A stretch of 64,000 bases of DNA. It comes from Tolypeutes matacus (lineage: Eukaryota; Chordata; Mammalia; Cingulata; Chlamyphoridae). The position numbers and the translations under genes are program-made. Position 1 is the first letter of the stretch. Each line of letters begins with the position of its first letter. Under the pieces are notes generated by a model. That model made no database searches. It saw only the letters and a list, made by a program, of their open reading frames with translations, and had not been told where the DNA came from. Where the stretch lies: assembly GCA_026826555.1 (NCBI GenBank), contig JAKSZT010053881.1:9981485-10045484 (forward strand), written 5' to 3'. Of this stretch, positions 31,200-43,164 are shown piece by piece.

Positions 31200-32622
31200 A
31201 AAAAAATCACAAGTGGATAGTAAAATGTGTAGAAGTAAAAATTTTACAAAATAATACTTGGAATCAGTGATTGTTCAAGAACTACACAAATGGATCACGG
31301 ATGGTGGCAAACAGCAAAACGGGATTATGGATCATTCTAGCTGCTCCCCATGCCACCTGTCTCCGAGGAAAGCCTCTGACACTGATTAGATATTGAGGCA
31401 GGCTAATGCTGGCAGCAGATCCAGTGACGGTAACCTGTCTTTCAGGAGATCCTCCCACTGGGTTGCAATTTTGATCTGTGCCTCCTGATACCTGACAGAT
31501 CTCATTAATTTGGGTGACTGATGCTGAATTATCCAGCCAGTCAAATCGTTTGGATTGGTAAGCTCATGAGAAGTTGTTTGAGCAGATGTGTCCAACCCTG
31601 TACTGAATCTGGTGTTACCATGCATCATAGGAAGACGAGACTGTTGCATCACCTACTGGTGCAGCTTGGTCAAATCTGGCTGTGGAATGGCATACTGTCC
31701 TTGAAATGTACAGGCCTCTAGAGGTGGTCCCTCCAGGGGAGGGTAGTGAGGGGAAAGCTTGCACTGTCACTGCCTGTTCTGTACCTGCGCTGACCGCCCG
31801 CAATGATGACTGGAGAATTAGACGGCTTGGGCCGTACAGGATGGTCACGCCCTTGGTGGGGGACTCCAACATGACCATGCAGATCTGTTGGACACGCTCG
31901 ATGGATTGCGGACTGTCAGCCACAGTGATGGCCCGCTCAGTTGAGTTGGGGAACATAACCCCTGCCACCTAGACCTGAGCCCCTGTACTCTATTTCCTTG
32001 ATCTTGCAACCACCTTTCCCAGTGAGAGAGCCACACTGACTAGCAGAGACTTCCAGACTCAGGGTGACCAGGGGTCTACTGGCAACTGTGCCAGTAGACT
32101 GTCAGTCATAGAGCTGCTGATGTCCTCTTCCAGTTTGTCAATGATCATAGCAAAGCCTTTAAAAATGGCATTAGTGGATCCAGCTGAAGAGAGAATTCTG
32201 AGATGTTGATACTCGCACCACTTTCCTCCTGTATCTTAACTGATTCTCTTTCCGATGATACTGCCAGCTTCCTTTCCATGCACAAGTAGCCGGATGGTGA
32301 GAGTGACATTTAATCCACCTTCAATCACACCGGTGTCCACGGGGAGCAGTGTTCTGGGGAGCTAGACTTTGAGTGGTTAAATCTTTGGTCACTAGTGGGG
32401 ATGAAAGCCAAAAACTGCAGGTGCGAAGCTGTGGGGAAAAGGGGAGCAGGCAGGAAGAAGGGCGGGAGGCTGGGGGCGGAACAATGGGGGCCGGCCGGGA
32501 GGCGAGGGGGCCCCGCGGGCTGGTGCAGGAGGAGGAGGGAAAGAGACCCGGTGGCGGTGGAGGGCTGTTAGGAGAGGACGCAGGGTGCGCTGCTCCGGCT
32601 GCTGCCGCTGTGGGTTTGGGCT
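31200..32622 (-). pseudogene. PCBP2P: Processed pseudogene of PCBP2 (poly(rC)-binding protein 2)
   Basis: An intronless copy of a KH-domain RNA-binding protein mRNA. On the minus strand, translation from about 32336 gives DTGVIEGGLNVTLTIRLL, later PNSTERAIT, PTKGVTI and SAQTTSHELT, and near 31430 RQVTVTGSAASIS. These are PCBP2 phrases (VIEGG and KGVTI fit PCBP2 better than PCBP1). The start ATG is GTG, and the frame is broken repeatedly by stops and indels, including one after KEAGSIIGK and an 8-bp insertion near 32075. The 3' UTR continues to about 31200. A GC-rich segment at about 32430-32622 is probably the parental 5' UTR. It is non-functional as a PCBP; the extent is approximate. Confidence 0.87.
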
Positions 32623-32637
32623 AACCCACTCATTTTT

Positions 32638-32826
32638 TTTTTTTTTTTTTTTTTTAAGATTTTATTTATTTATTCATTTATCCCCCCCTTGCTGCTCGTG
32701 CTCACCGGGTCAGCCAACCACACCATGCGGGCGGGCCTGCCCCCACCAGGAGGCCCCGGGAACCGAACCCGGGTCCTCCCATATGGCAAACGGGAGCCCC
32801 ACTGATTGAGCCACAGCCGCTTCCCA
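32638..32826 (-). mobile_element. DAS SINE, full length, minus strand
   Basis: A reversed complete copy with poly-T, TTTATTTATTCATTTATCC, C-run, B-box and A-box. The duplication AACCCACTCATTTTT is perfect (32623-32637 and 32827-32841). It inserted at the 5' edge of the PCBP2 pseudogene and is young. Confidence 0.92.
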
Positions 32827-32879
32827 AACCCACTCATTTTTAATAGTGACGAAATTAAGGTACAGTGATTTATTCAGCT

Positions 32880-33150
32880 AGGCCTTCATTCAGCACATAT
32901 TTAAGAGCCAAGCTGAATACTGGGGCTAGAGACAAAAATCCCCACCCTCTTAAAGCTTGCGTTCTAGTGAGGGGAGACAGACAAATGAAGTGTAAGGTGG
33001 TCAGACGGCAATCAGTGCTGTGGAGAAAAATACAGCTGGGAGGGGCGATTTTTTAAAAGGTCAGGAAAGGCCTCCTGCAGTGGAGGTAGGGAGTCAGCCT
33101 TGTGAGTATCTGGCAGAAGAACACTGGAGGCAGGGCAGGGCGCTGTGTGG
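32880..33150 (+). repeat. L2 LINE relic
   Basis: The sequence follows L2 ('cagcacatatttaagagcc', 'gaatactggggctagagac', 'gtgaggggagacagacaaatg', 'ggtcaggaaaggcctcctg'). It is old and diverged. A second small L2 piece is at 33975-34090. Confidence 0.75.
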
Positions 33151-33426
33151 GAGTCTGGTGTGTACAAGAACAACAGGGTCAAAGTTCTATGATTTGTCCA
33201 GGTTTAATCAACTCAAATCTAGAACCACAGTCTAGTGAAAGAGTTTTACATCTCAAAATTATTTTCTCATGGCACAGTAAATTTCATAACTCTTCAGGTT
33301 TTACTTTTTTGCTTTGACTACTAGAAAGGGTAGAATTTATAATCAATCTCCAAAAAGAGCATATAGTTGTTTTTTTAAGGTATGGTCCTAGTAGCTCTTT
33401 GTATTTTGACCCACTTCTAAATTTAT

Positions 33427-33668
33427 AGCAGTGATTCTCAATGGGGACGGGGTGGGGGATCACCCACCACTTTGTGCTGGTGATATTCCGTGATGTCCAG
33501 AGATATTTTTGGTTGTCACAACCAAAGGAGGGGGCCAGGGATGCTGCAAAACAAACAAAAAACCAAACTAAAACAAAACAAAACAAAACAAAAAACCCTA
33601 CAATGCACAGGACAGCTTCCCGAAAAATGATCTAGCCCCAAATGTCAGTAGCGTTAGGTGGAGAAACC
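33427..33668 (+). mobile_element. MER5A (hAT-Charlie non-autonomous DNA transposon)
   Basis: It starts CAGTGATTCTCAATGGGG and continues with 'tgtccagagatatttttggttgtcacaac' and 'acaatgcacaggacagc', ending 'ggagaaacccc', all MER5A hallmarks. A CAAAA-rich expansion at about 33548-33597 interrupts it. Confidence 0.88.
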
Positions 33669-34190
33669 CCACTTTATAGCTCTCTCTTATTTCATATACC
33701 TTTAAAAAGTGCCTTAAATCATTTTTAAATAAAGCAGAATATATAGTGAACTACTGCTTCTAAACTAAATGATATTAAAATTCTGATAAAGATGCTGAAG
33801 GTATGACGTGCCTTTACAATAGCCCCCATATGAATATTCATCTTTCTGTCTCTCAACTAATTCAATAATCTGCAATACAGTGTGGGATAAAAACAAAGCA
33901 GTCAATATTCTTAAAAAATTAGCATGTTCCTGAAGGAAGGAAATAACAAATCTAGACATTTGCCCTTTCATTAACTTAAAAACATTTACTGAATGCCAAT
34001 CATGTACCAGGATCTCAGTTTGGCACTAATTAAACAAAGGAGTGGACCAAGTGGACATGGTCCTCGCACCCATGGAGCATGATTTCTCACTAATCATGTT
34101 AGGCCAAGCATTCTTTAATAATGTTTTGATGTCCCACCCTTTTAAAATCGAATGGTTTAAGGAAACAGAAATTATTACAAAATGGAAACC

Positions 34191-34196
34191 TTTAAT
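34191..34196 (-). promoter_or_regulatory. Candidate EVI5 polyadenylation signal ATTAAA
   Basis: The commonest variant hexamer is followed within 30 nt by a T-rich stretch on the minus strand. It is selected because repeats resume immediately downstream. Upstream alternatives within the 3' UTR are possible. Confidence 0.3.
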
Positions 34197-34440
34197 TGTT
34201 TAAAGCAAAGGCACAAGTAAACATTTCAGGTTATATGTTACAATAAAAAATTCCAACAGTAAAATGAATACATTATAACTTTGTATCTCTATGGTATATG
34301 TAATGTATTATTCTATCATCTTTTCTTTGGACTGAAAAGAAGGGATAGACCAACAGATGTGATGTAAAAACTTGTACTAAAAATAGCATCCACTCCACTT
34401 TCAACCAGAAATTTTAATTTCAGTAGAATTATATTAACTG

Positions 34441-34496
34441 GAAAAAAAAAAAAAAAAAAGATAAATAAAAAATAAAACGAAGGAAAAAAAAAAAAA
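34441..34496 (+). mobile_element. Tail-only insertion with 16-bp target-site duplication
   Basis: A 56-nt A-rich tract (with GATAAATAAAAAATAAAACG inside) is bracketed by exact copies of AGAATTATATTAACTG (34425-34440 and 34497-34512). The internal motif resembles the GATAAATGAATAAATAAA tail of DAS SINEs. This is L1-machinery insertion of essentially only a tail. Confidence 0.88.
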
Positions 34497-35937
34497 AGAA
34501 TTATATTAACTGAAGGCTTCCCTTAATTGAAAGACTTACTGTTTTATTAATGATAGAGCATCAATAACTTTCAAGCTAAAACTCATTATTTTAATAAAGT
34601 AAATAATTCATTGATATCACAAAATGTTTGTTAGCCGTCAATATCTGGTACTGTAGAATAATCCAGCTGGCCTCAAAAAAGCTTTACCAAAACACAATCC
34701 ATATACTTAGTTTATTTTAAATTTGAAAATTAGGGTGGATTATGTAAAAGATAAAGGAGAATTAGAAACCAAATAAAAATGTCAGAAGTAAAATACTTGA
34801 AGAGGTCTAGACCTTGTTTTCAAAGGCAATATCTGTACAGTAACAAGCTGTGTATCAAGTCCAGAGATGAGAAAAGTTTTTTCTTCCAAAGATTAGGGTA
34901 CACAATAATATAAATACATTCAGAGGCCAGTTTAGTTGGAACTCAATGCTTCAATTTGCTGACATTGAATTCTCATCACCTCCAAAAAAAAAAAAAAGGT
35001 AGAAATCCTGTAAAGTTGGATCTTTTACTTCTATTTCCAGGAAGAAAAAAATTACCTTTAATTTTTTAAAAGGCTCTTACAGGTATTTTGTTGTTGTTAT
35101 TGTTTTAATCTAATTAATTATCTCAACGCAATTTCCATTTTAATCAGATCACCTCTCGCCTCTTTTCTCAGCATTTCAACCCCGATACCAGAAAGGTAAC
35201 CATCCCAGGGGACCAAGTTTTTAAAAAATTGTGAGTCATTTCATTCAGTTATCCTCCCTGAATAGTCCTCATATTTAAATGGCACAAAAAATACCACAGT
35301 TTATATAAAATCTATCAAGAGATCATTGACCAGTGACTCAATGTCTTGAATATACTTATACCAAATTGAATGAAATGGGGTCAAATCAAGGCAGTCTTCT
35401 ATTGCATCCTAAAGGCCAGAAGCTTTAAAAACTTTCTAAGGAGTATTTGAATCAAAGATCCTGAATAAGAATATTGTTGTTTCTAGATTTTCACTATCTG
35501 AACCAGCAGTATCAATGGATTAAGGTTTACTTACTATGACTCTTTTCCTTTAATACCTAATTCCTAGTCAGAAACAGTACTTAGAAAATTCTCGAAGAAT
35601 AACTCTGAAAGTTTAGAATTCGAACATGATTCTAGAAAGATGTTCTTATTTTAAAGGTCAATAATGCATCCTCTAAAAATCAGTGCTGAAATTCTGGAAT
35701 TCTTTCTCCTTCTCCAAGGGTGCAGATGTCCTTTCAACTTCTATGGAATCAAAGACTTCCTCATATAAAGTAGTGGGTATGCTTTCCATTTTGAATGGTT
35801 CTGAGTATAAGACACACTAGGAAATTTTAGGTTTCCAATTCTGTAGTTCAATAGCAAAAGCAAATGTTTCAATCTTCTTCTACTGACTCAAACTGAAGAA
35901 GTGAATCTACACTTTAGAGAATCTAGATCACGGGTTA

Positions 35938-36240
35938 TCAAATTTTCAAGAAAGAGCCAGACAGTAAATATTTTTGGCATTGTAGGCAATACAGTCTCTG
36001 TTGCAACTACTCAATTTTGCCATCGTAGTGCAAAAGCAGTAATAGATAATATATAAACTAATAAACATGGTTGTGCTCCCCTAAAACTTTATTTATGTAC
36101 AATGGAATTTGAATGTCATATAATTTTCATTTGTCACAAAATATTATTCTTTGATTTTTTCTCCAATTTTTAAAAAATGTAAAACCACTCAGCTTTGTGG
36201 GTCATGTAAAAACAGGTGGTTGTAGTTTGCTGACCTCTGG
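35938..36240 (+). mobile_element. hAT-Charlie-type DNA transposon in EVI5 3' UTR
   Basis: The sequence matches the family that runs 'aaagagccagacagtaaatattttt', 'ctctgttgcaactactcaa', 'aaaactttatttatg', ending 'gtagtttgctgacctctg'. It is flanked by ATCTAGAT/GTCTAGAT (35930-35937 and 36240-36247), an 8-bp hAT-type duplication. I am not certain of the exact MER name. Confidence 0.82.
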
Positions 36241-38095
36241 TCTAGATCATTCAGATTCCTTGATATGGTCAAAGCAAATAATGTGGCCATAAATCATCTC
36301 ACTTCTCTTGGGCACTGACAACCTTCAAGGCTGACAGTATTGAACCCAAGAGAATTCCCAAAGCACTGTTAGACCACTGTTAAAAGTAGTAGCTACACTC
36401 TTAAATTGTATGTATATACATTCAGGAAACACATTTACACCAAATTTATTTAAATCACTGAAGAGCAGGGAATTCATTAGAAAATGCTTTGGTGCAGAGA
36501 GATCTGGATTAAAATCTTGGCTCTGCCAATTATTAACTGTAACCACGAGTAAATTACTTAACCACTGGAATCTAGCCTGGTGCTACAGATATAGGCATAG
36601 TTTCAATAGGTTTCTCTGGCCAACAAATGGCTTTCTGGAAAAGCCTACTCTGCAATGTGCCATAAGAGTTAACTCCTGGTGTAAACAGAAAACTATTTTT
36701 GCCTCTTTGACTCCATTCCATCATACAATTTTTTTTTCTGCTTGCAAAATAGTGTGCAAAATTATAGCTCCATACATACTTAATTCTGCTTTCCTCTTAT
36801 CCTCCAGAGTTATATTTTCATAGGCTGCAAACAAAAATGAGAGTAAAAAGTATCCAGTCAACACATCCCTGAGGTCTTTCCACAGTATATAAGTGTAATT
36901 TTGGGAGTTTCTTCCAAATTATCAATGACAGGCATTCAGTGTTCTAGGAAAAAAAGTCTAAATGATAAAGGAAGAATTGGTAGGAAAGGATTTTTATGGC
37001 TTTATTTATAGATTAGAAACTAGAGAATCTGAAGATAATGTTCAAAGATTATTTGCAGATAAAATTGCTATGGATCTTGGACCTCAGTCCATTGCTTAAA
37101 TTATGTTAAGTAGAATACTAGCACAAGGTAATACGTGCTGTAACTCCCTAATCATGAGATATGTATTAGTTACATACACATGAAGTGAAAGATTTCATCA
37201 GTAGTGTTTCTGAAGAAGCATTAGTTATGAATCAGCTAGTATTAAGTTCTAAGCAAAATACTAAAGCTTTTAAAATATTAGTGTTTGGTTTATTTTTCAA
37301 ATTTTCTTTTACCCAATTATTTACAGAAGTCCTGTTAGAATGCTGAAAGTACTCATATTGTAACATATATATTCCCCATATAAAATGAAGTTAATGTTGG
37401 GTGGTACAGAATTATAAATATGTACAAATAAACAACATACTTGTAGTTAATCTGATGAGTAAGCAACACACGAAAGCTTCATATGCACATAAAAATTAGA
37501 AATCAAAACAAAATTAAAAACTATCAGGACAGATAACCATTAATTTGTATTTATAAAAATTATACAAAAGAGGCTGTGTATTTGGGAACTTTCAGTGGCC
37601 CACTGAAAAAAAAAACAGTTATTTTAATGAAAAAATCCCCAAAACACAAAAACACAAGGTAAATTAGATGTATGTCTTGGTCAAATGTTTGTAGACAACC
37701 ATCCTGAAAACAAATTGAGAAACATAAATATACGATTTGTTCACTGAGCATAAAATATTGCACAAGAGCAGTTTTATCTCAGGAAATTCAATTTTCCATA
37801 GTTCTGAACTTCAAAATGGTTCCCACATATTAATACAATTGCATTTTCTAAACAAGAAACGTTAATATTCAGTAATACTGTTAGAACCTTATTTTACCCA
37901 TTAACCATATTCCAGTCTACTTTATGGCAATGTAAGCCTGTGGTAAAGATTTGGCAAAGATAAAAAGGCAGGTAAGATTGTAAAATATATATATGCATAT
38001 ATATATGTACATATGAAACAGATATGTTCCCCAAATCCCTCATTATATGATAACTGATCCTTTAAAGAAATCTACAGTCTAGGTCACAGTGATGG

Positions 38096-38410
38096 TCAGA
38101 CAGTGGTCGAGTATGACTCTCTTCTTTTTGGGGGCTGCTCCTTCTGAGTCACACAACTGCTCTCTCTGGTCTCCAACACACTGTCTTCTGTTTCGCTCTC
38201 ACTACCATCTGCTACAGTGGGGTCCAAAGACATTGGGCCAGATCTTCTGTGCAAAGGAAAACCAACACTGCTTTCCTGTAAAGAATTATCTATAAAATCT
38301 TCATCAGAGGAATGGAATGAGTCGTCATCTCCTATTAAATGGTTGACAATGTGGATTCCATCAAAAGGGAGTTGGCCTGAAAAGTCCCTCTGGCCTTTTA
38401 GGCACCTGAG
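38096..38410 (-). CDS. EVI5: EVI5 last coding exon (C-terminal 104 residues)
   Basis: A minus-strand acceptor (GTTTTAACAG) is followed by an open phase-0 frame: LRCLKGQRDFSGQLPFDGIH, then the acidic GDDDSFHSSDEDFID and the C-terminus ending RRESYSTTV with TGA at 38098-38096. This matches the mammalian EVI5 C-terminus. EVI5 is a TBC-domain Rab GAP (Rab11/Rab35) that also stabilises the APC/C inhibitor Emi1; the TBC and coiled-coil parts are encoded by exons outside this window. The segment here is the disordered acidic tail after the coiled coils. EVI5L is excluded by the sequence and by linkage to GFI1. The exon is intact. Confidence 0.95.
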   Translation of the reverse strand, partial: LRCLKGQRDFSGQLPFDGIHIVNHLIGDDDSFHSSDEDFIDNSLQESSVGFPLHRRSGPMSLDPTVADGSESETEDSVLETRESSCVTQKEQPPKRRESYSTTV

Positions 38411-41260
38411 CTGTTAAAACAAAATTCATATTAATATACTTAAAAACACACATACCAAGAAAACAAATGTTTCATTTTAAGGAAGCAGACACCTTGATCT
38501 TTTTCCATTTATAGATATAATGATAACTAGCATTTCTTAAGTGCCACCTATGTGGTTTTTTTTTTGTTTTTTGAGGACACTTTTATGTATTTTGTAATAG
38601 GCAGATTATATATTTTATTTCACCTGAATCATCACAACAATTCTATGTGGTAGACTTTATTATCCTCATTTTACAGAGTAGCAAATGGAGACTCAGTAGA
38701 ATAACTTGCTAAGGACACACAGCTAATTGAGTTTAGATTCAAACTGAAATCGTCTTCATACTAGAATGAACCCCATGTACCCATCAACCAACTTTGACAG
38801 CTAACAGACAATCTTGTTACATTACATCCTTCCCATCCTTGGATTATTTTGAAGTAAATTCCAGACATCCTATCAGCTCACCTGTAAATATTTCAGTGTG
38901 TATCTCTAGAATATATGTACTTAAAGACCATACCTTAACTATCACATGTACTACACACTGTCTATCTGGAGAGTAAGTCTCTATTACTCTGTAATAGATT
39001 AAAATGATTTATAAATCACTAAAATTTACAAAGCATCTCCATCCTGCTAAATTATCCCACATCACCACTCTCACTCACTGTTAGGGTAGGAATGCCTCTT
39101 CCCATTCATGTTTCTTTCTGGATTGGGAAGTGCCAGTCATGGTAGAACAAGTCTGCCTCCTCTCCCCTCACTCCTCACCAGGGGAGAAGGAATGACTCTT
39201 CTCACCAAAGAATAGGGGAGAGGAATGGCATGTGTTGTTCAGCTTCTCTTTCTCTCTCTTTCGTATTTGGCAAGCAGGTACTGCTTCTCCAGCTGGAGTT
39301 TTATAGGGCAGACCTTCATGTGGGGAGGCCTGTAGAGGTCAAATGCTGCTTATTACTGGGTGGGCAAGTCTGAATAATTCTAAAATAACTGAAAAAACCC
39401 ACTGTTGTCACCCATCTAAACCATATTCTCCATGACCAATTTTATCAGTAATAAAGATGATATCTTCTCATCATCTGTCATTTTTTTTGGTCTCTGTTCC
39501 CTCAACCCCCCAAACCCACCACCACCAATAAGGATACTACTACTTCCACTAACATATAATTAAGACACTAGCCCTATTCTCAGAAGCTTATGTTTTAAAT
39601 ATAAAGTTTAATTTCAATTTTCTGCCATTGGTTTATTCCTCCTGTACACCATGATTAGTCTCCCACAATAAAGCAGAAGAGTAAAAAAACCCCAAACAAC
39701 AAGAATAAAAACAATTAGCCACAAATACTCTATCTAGACCTATCAAGAGTCTTGCTGACATATACTCTGTGCCTCCTCACCTTACCATTGCTATCATCCT
39801 TCAACCTTGTTTCTCAGGGATGAATCCCTAGTCACTATTTTTTAAATCTTGAAATAAAGGAAATGTGAAATATTCAGGAAATATTACATTAACTTTCAAA
39901 ACTAACGGTTCTGAGAGTCTAAGGCCTTACTCTTGCCATAATGTCTCCCAGCTTTCCCGACAGGCTTCCAGGAAGAAGTGAGGAAACCTCAGCACTGCCC
40001 TGCTTATGTGTGGTAACAGGGTATAAGAGGGATGCTGGGGCCTCCATACGGCAATGTCTAACTCAGGCAAACCTTCAACCATAAACAAACTCCCATGCCT
40101 TAGAACAAGAGAAGAAAATTATAGCAAGGTACAGTGTAACACCTTCCTTCTTGGCAGAGCCAAAGAGATCTAAACTTAGAATTAAACCTTTAGAGAATGA
40201 GCACAGAGCACCACAAAGACCTCCCCACTGTTGTGATACCCACTGCATCACTATAACTGCCGTGTTCTGATGCAACATCCTATTACCATATTGCAAAACA
40301 TGAGTTATAGCTCCAAGTGTTAAATGAAGTCAGTTAATCTCTTCCTTTCTCTTTTATCCCCAGACCCTTTTGAAGAAATAATATGGAACACGTGTTTTCC
40401 TTCTTCCTGGCTGTTATAATGGTGGAATATGGCAGAGGAACCACAACTTCCCAATTGTTTGGAAAGCTGTAGCTTTCCTTTGCTCTAACAGAATTTATTG
40501 CAACCAAAACACCACAGCTTCATATCAGATGGAATAAGAAACATCAAGCATTATATAAAAACAACTATAGGTTAAAAGATTATTTCCTAAGCCTCCAAGG
40601 AGAAGCAGTTAATTCTTTATATTTGAGAACTGCGAATACAGAATAGCAAAAGCATGGAGGAATTTTTTGGTAGAGAGAAAAAAAAGGTGAAGGTAAGGGT
40701 CTATCTAGTAAAACTGAAGAGAGTTCTAAATTTCCTGCAATAAAGTCATATACTAATGTGACTCTGTGAGATGCCATACCTGGCATTTATTGAAAAGATG
40801 GCACAGATTAAGTGCAATTACAAATGATTTTTAAAAACATATAAAAAAGGTGCCTTGAGTTCTACTTTATATATTTATCTCTAGTTAGGAAAAATACCCA
40901 CAATACTTTTAAAGAATGTTTCCGATGCTGAAAAATATCCATAAAAAATGAAGTAACCATAGACCAAGCAAAATTTTTAGGCAAATGTTAATTTCAAAAG
41001 TCCTACAAAATCACTGATATTTGCTTTCAAATAGTTTGCATCAATCACCTAGCATTCTTTGACTTGAAGCAACAGAAACAGACTCAGATAGCTTAGGCAA
41101 AAAAAGGAATTCATGGAAAGATAGTATAAAGCACAAAAGAGTGAAGGAAAAAGTGAACTCAAGTGGGCAAGAGCCAGAAGTTCTCTGAGGATCTAAATAG
41201 CAAGAACTGAAGGACATTTGGAATAAACCATCTCCAACCACTCTCATTCCTTATGCCAAA
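38411..41260. other. Start of the last EVI5 intron
   Basis: No exon is recognised. It holds a MIR/L2-like piece at about 38530-38750 ('cctcattttacagagtagcaaatgg') and an L1 3'-like piece at 38760-38930. The remainder is unclassified AT-rich DNA. Confidence 0.45.
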
Positions 41261-41826
41261 TGTTTTAGTTTCCTAAAGGCTGCTGAAGCAAAGTACCAGA
41301 AATGGGTTGACTTTTATAATGGGAAATTTATTTGGGGAAAAGCTTACAGTTCTGAGGCCGTGAAATGTCCAAATCAAGGCACCATCAGAGATGCTTTCTC
41401 ACTAAAGTCAGCTGCTGTTGATCCTAGCATACTGCCACATGGCAAGGATGGCCACCGATTTCTGCTTAGGTCTCTGCCTTCCCCTCCAGAATTTACTGTC
41501 TTCTAGAACTCAGCTGTGGGCAACCAGGAATAGGGCTTGTCTCTTTCAGGGCCTCTTCTCTTAGTCTCTCAGGGCTTCTCTGTTTTCTTGCAGTCCTCTA
41601 ACATGGCAGGATCAAATATGGTGGCTTCCTTTTTCTCTGTGTGTCTCTGTCTCTCTCTGTGTCTCTGTTTATATCAGACCCAGCAAGAGGGGAAAGACTC
41701 AACCTGAGTCAGGCCTCATTGACGCAGTCCAATCAAAAGAGTCTCACACCCAACTAAGGAATAGATTAATTTGAAACCATAATCTATCTCTTTTTGGGAT
41801 TTGTAAAAGAACTTCAAACTGTCACA
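41261..41826 (-). mobile_element. Solo LTR, minus strand (566 bp)
   Basis: On the minus strand it starts TGTGACAGTTTGAAG and ends GGAAACTAAAACA, with AATAAA near the 3' end. The 5-bp flanks are CCAAA/CCAAG (41256-41260 and 41827-41831). The 3' terminus is identical to that of the LTR at 43165-43630, so the two are related. The family name is unknown to me. Confidence 0.72.
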
Positions 41827-43164
41827 CCAAGTCAATATTAGCAGACAGGCTTAACTTGACTGATATGCTCACCCACCTCTTGGCCAGGAGAGGGGAATGA
41901 AACACAGTCCACCAAGGCTGTGGATGACTACATGTAGTTCTTAAAAGCAAAATTCAGAGGCTGTTACTAGGAGGAAGAATGGGTGCTAGCAAATTTTTGG
42001 TATACAAATGATAGCTCAATGAGGCTGCATTAAAGAAAGTAGAACCAGAAAAACAAAAACACATTATTTTCCAAACTTCCCTGATAAGACTCATCTTGAA
42101 AACTTGTGAAAAACAAAACTTCCCAGACCCCTCTCTTCAGTCTTTACTCCAGAGGAGAGGCCTGAGAAGTGCATACTTAAGCACTTGAATGCTTGCTGTT
42201 TCACTATGAATAGCATTTATATTGTCCTCATGATGTAACTATAAACTAGTGATGTAGATCCTGAATACTAACATAACCAAAATCATTATATCATGTTATC
42301 AGGGTAAAGGGATGAAAAGTCAGGGTAAAGGGTTGAGGAGAGTGAAAAGGAGAAATCCTTCCCCATAAACAAAGATGCGAATAGATTATGCTTAAAATGG
42401 AAAATCAAGAATTAGCAGTTAAAGGAGTTGAAAATAGTGACTTCCAGGGAATAGGAAAAGGGGAAAGAATGCTTTTTGTAAAAGCCTTTTAATTACTTTT
42501 TGATTCTTTAAATTATGTGTGTATATAACTGTAAAAACTTGAAAAAAATTTTAGGAAAAAGGGAATTATGTTTGATCTAAAATTCAAACACTAAAAAAGG
42601 TATGATTTAAAACTGGGAAGTCCTTGCTGCTTCCCCAGTCCCATGTCCTACAGGCAGCCACTACTGAGATTTGGTGTTACCAATACTAATTTTTAATTTC
42701 ATTGAGTTAATTTAAGATTGTATAGACTAGTCATTCTCAGATACAGATTCAGATAACTTAGTTTTGTCCTTTTTGTTTTATAAACAGGCTGCCAAATTCT
42801 GATTAATATCAAAGACCAATGCTAAATCATAATCAAATGATGCCTCAAAAATTATCAATGATTTCTTGGACTTCTTTTTGTGTAGGTATTGTTACAGAGA
42901 ACTTAACAGCATAAAAAACTACTGGAATACAGTAAAAAAAAAAAAAAAAAAAAAAAAGCTGTCCTCAATATAATTTTATTTTCATCATATATTTGCTATA
43001 TAAACAATGTATCAACTCCAGAGAACTTAGAAAAGCAATTCCACAATCCACAATCCCAAGATAATCACATTAACATAAAAATTTTTTATTTTGTAACAGT
43101 TTCAAACTTACAGGACAGTTGCAAAAACAATAGAAAAATAATACAGAGAACTCCAACATACCCC

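Larger units (their letters stand above)
34175..38095 (-). other. EVI5: Presumptive EVI5 3' UTR
   Basis: This is AT-rich DNA following the EVI5 stop, with no SINE other than an orphan tail insertion (34441-34496) and one hAT element (35938-36240). An ATTAAA signal on the minus strand at 34196-34191 would give a 3' UTR of about 3.9 kb, and an L2 relic begins just beyond. A long 3' UTR fits EVI5 in other mammals as I recall it. The exact end is inferred. Confidence 0.5.
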
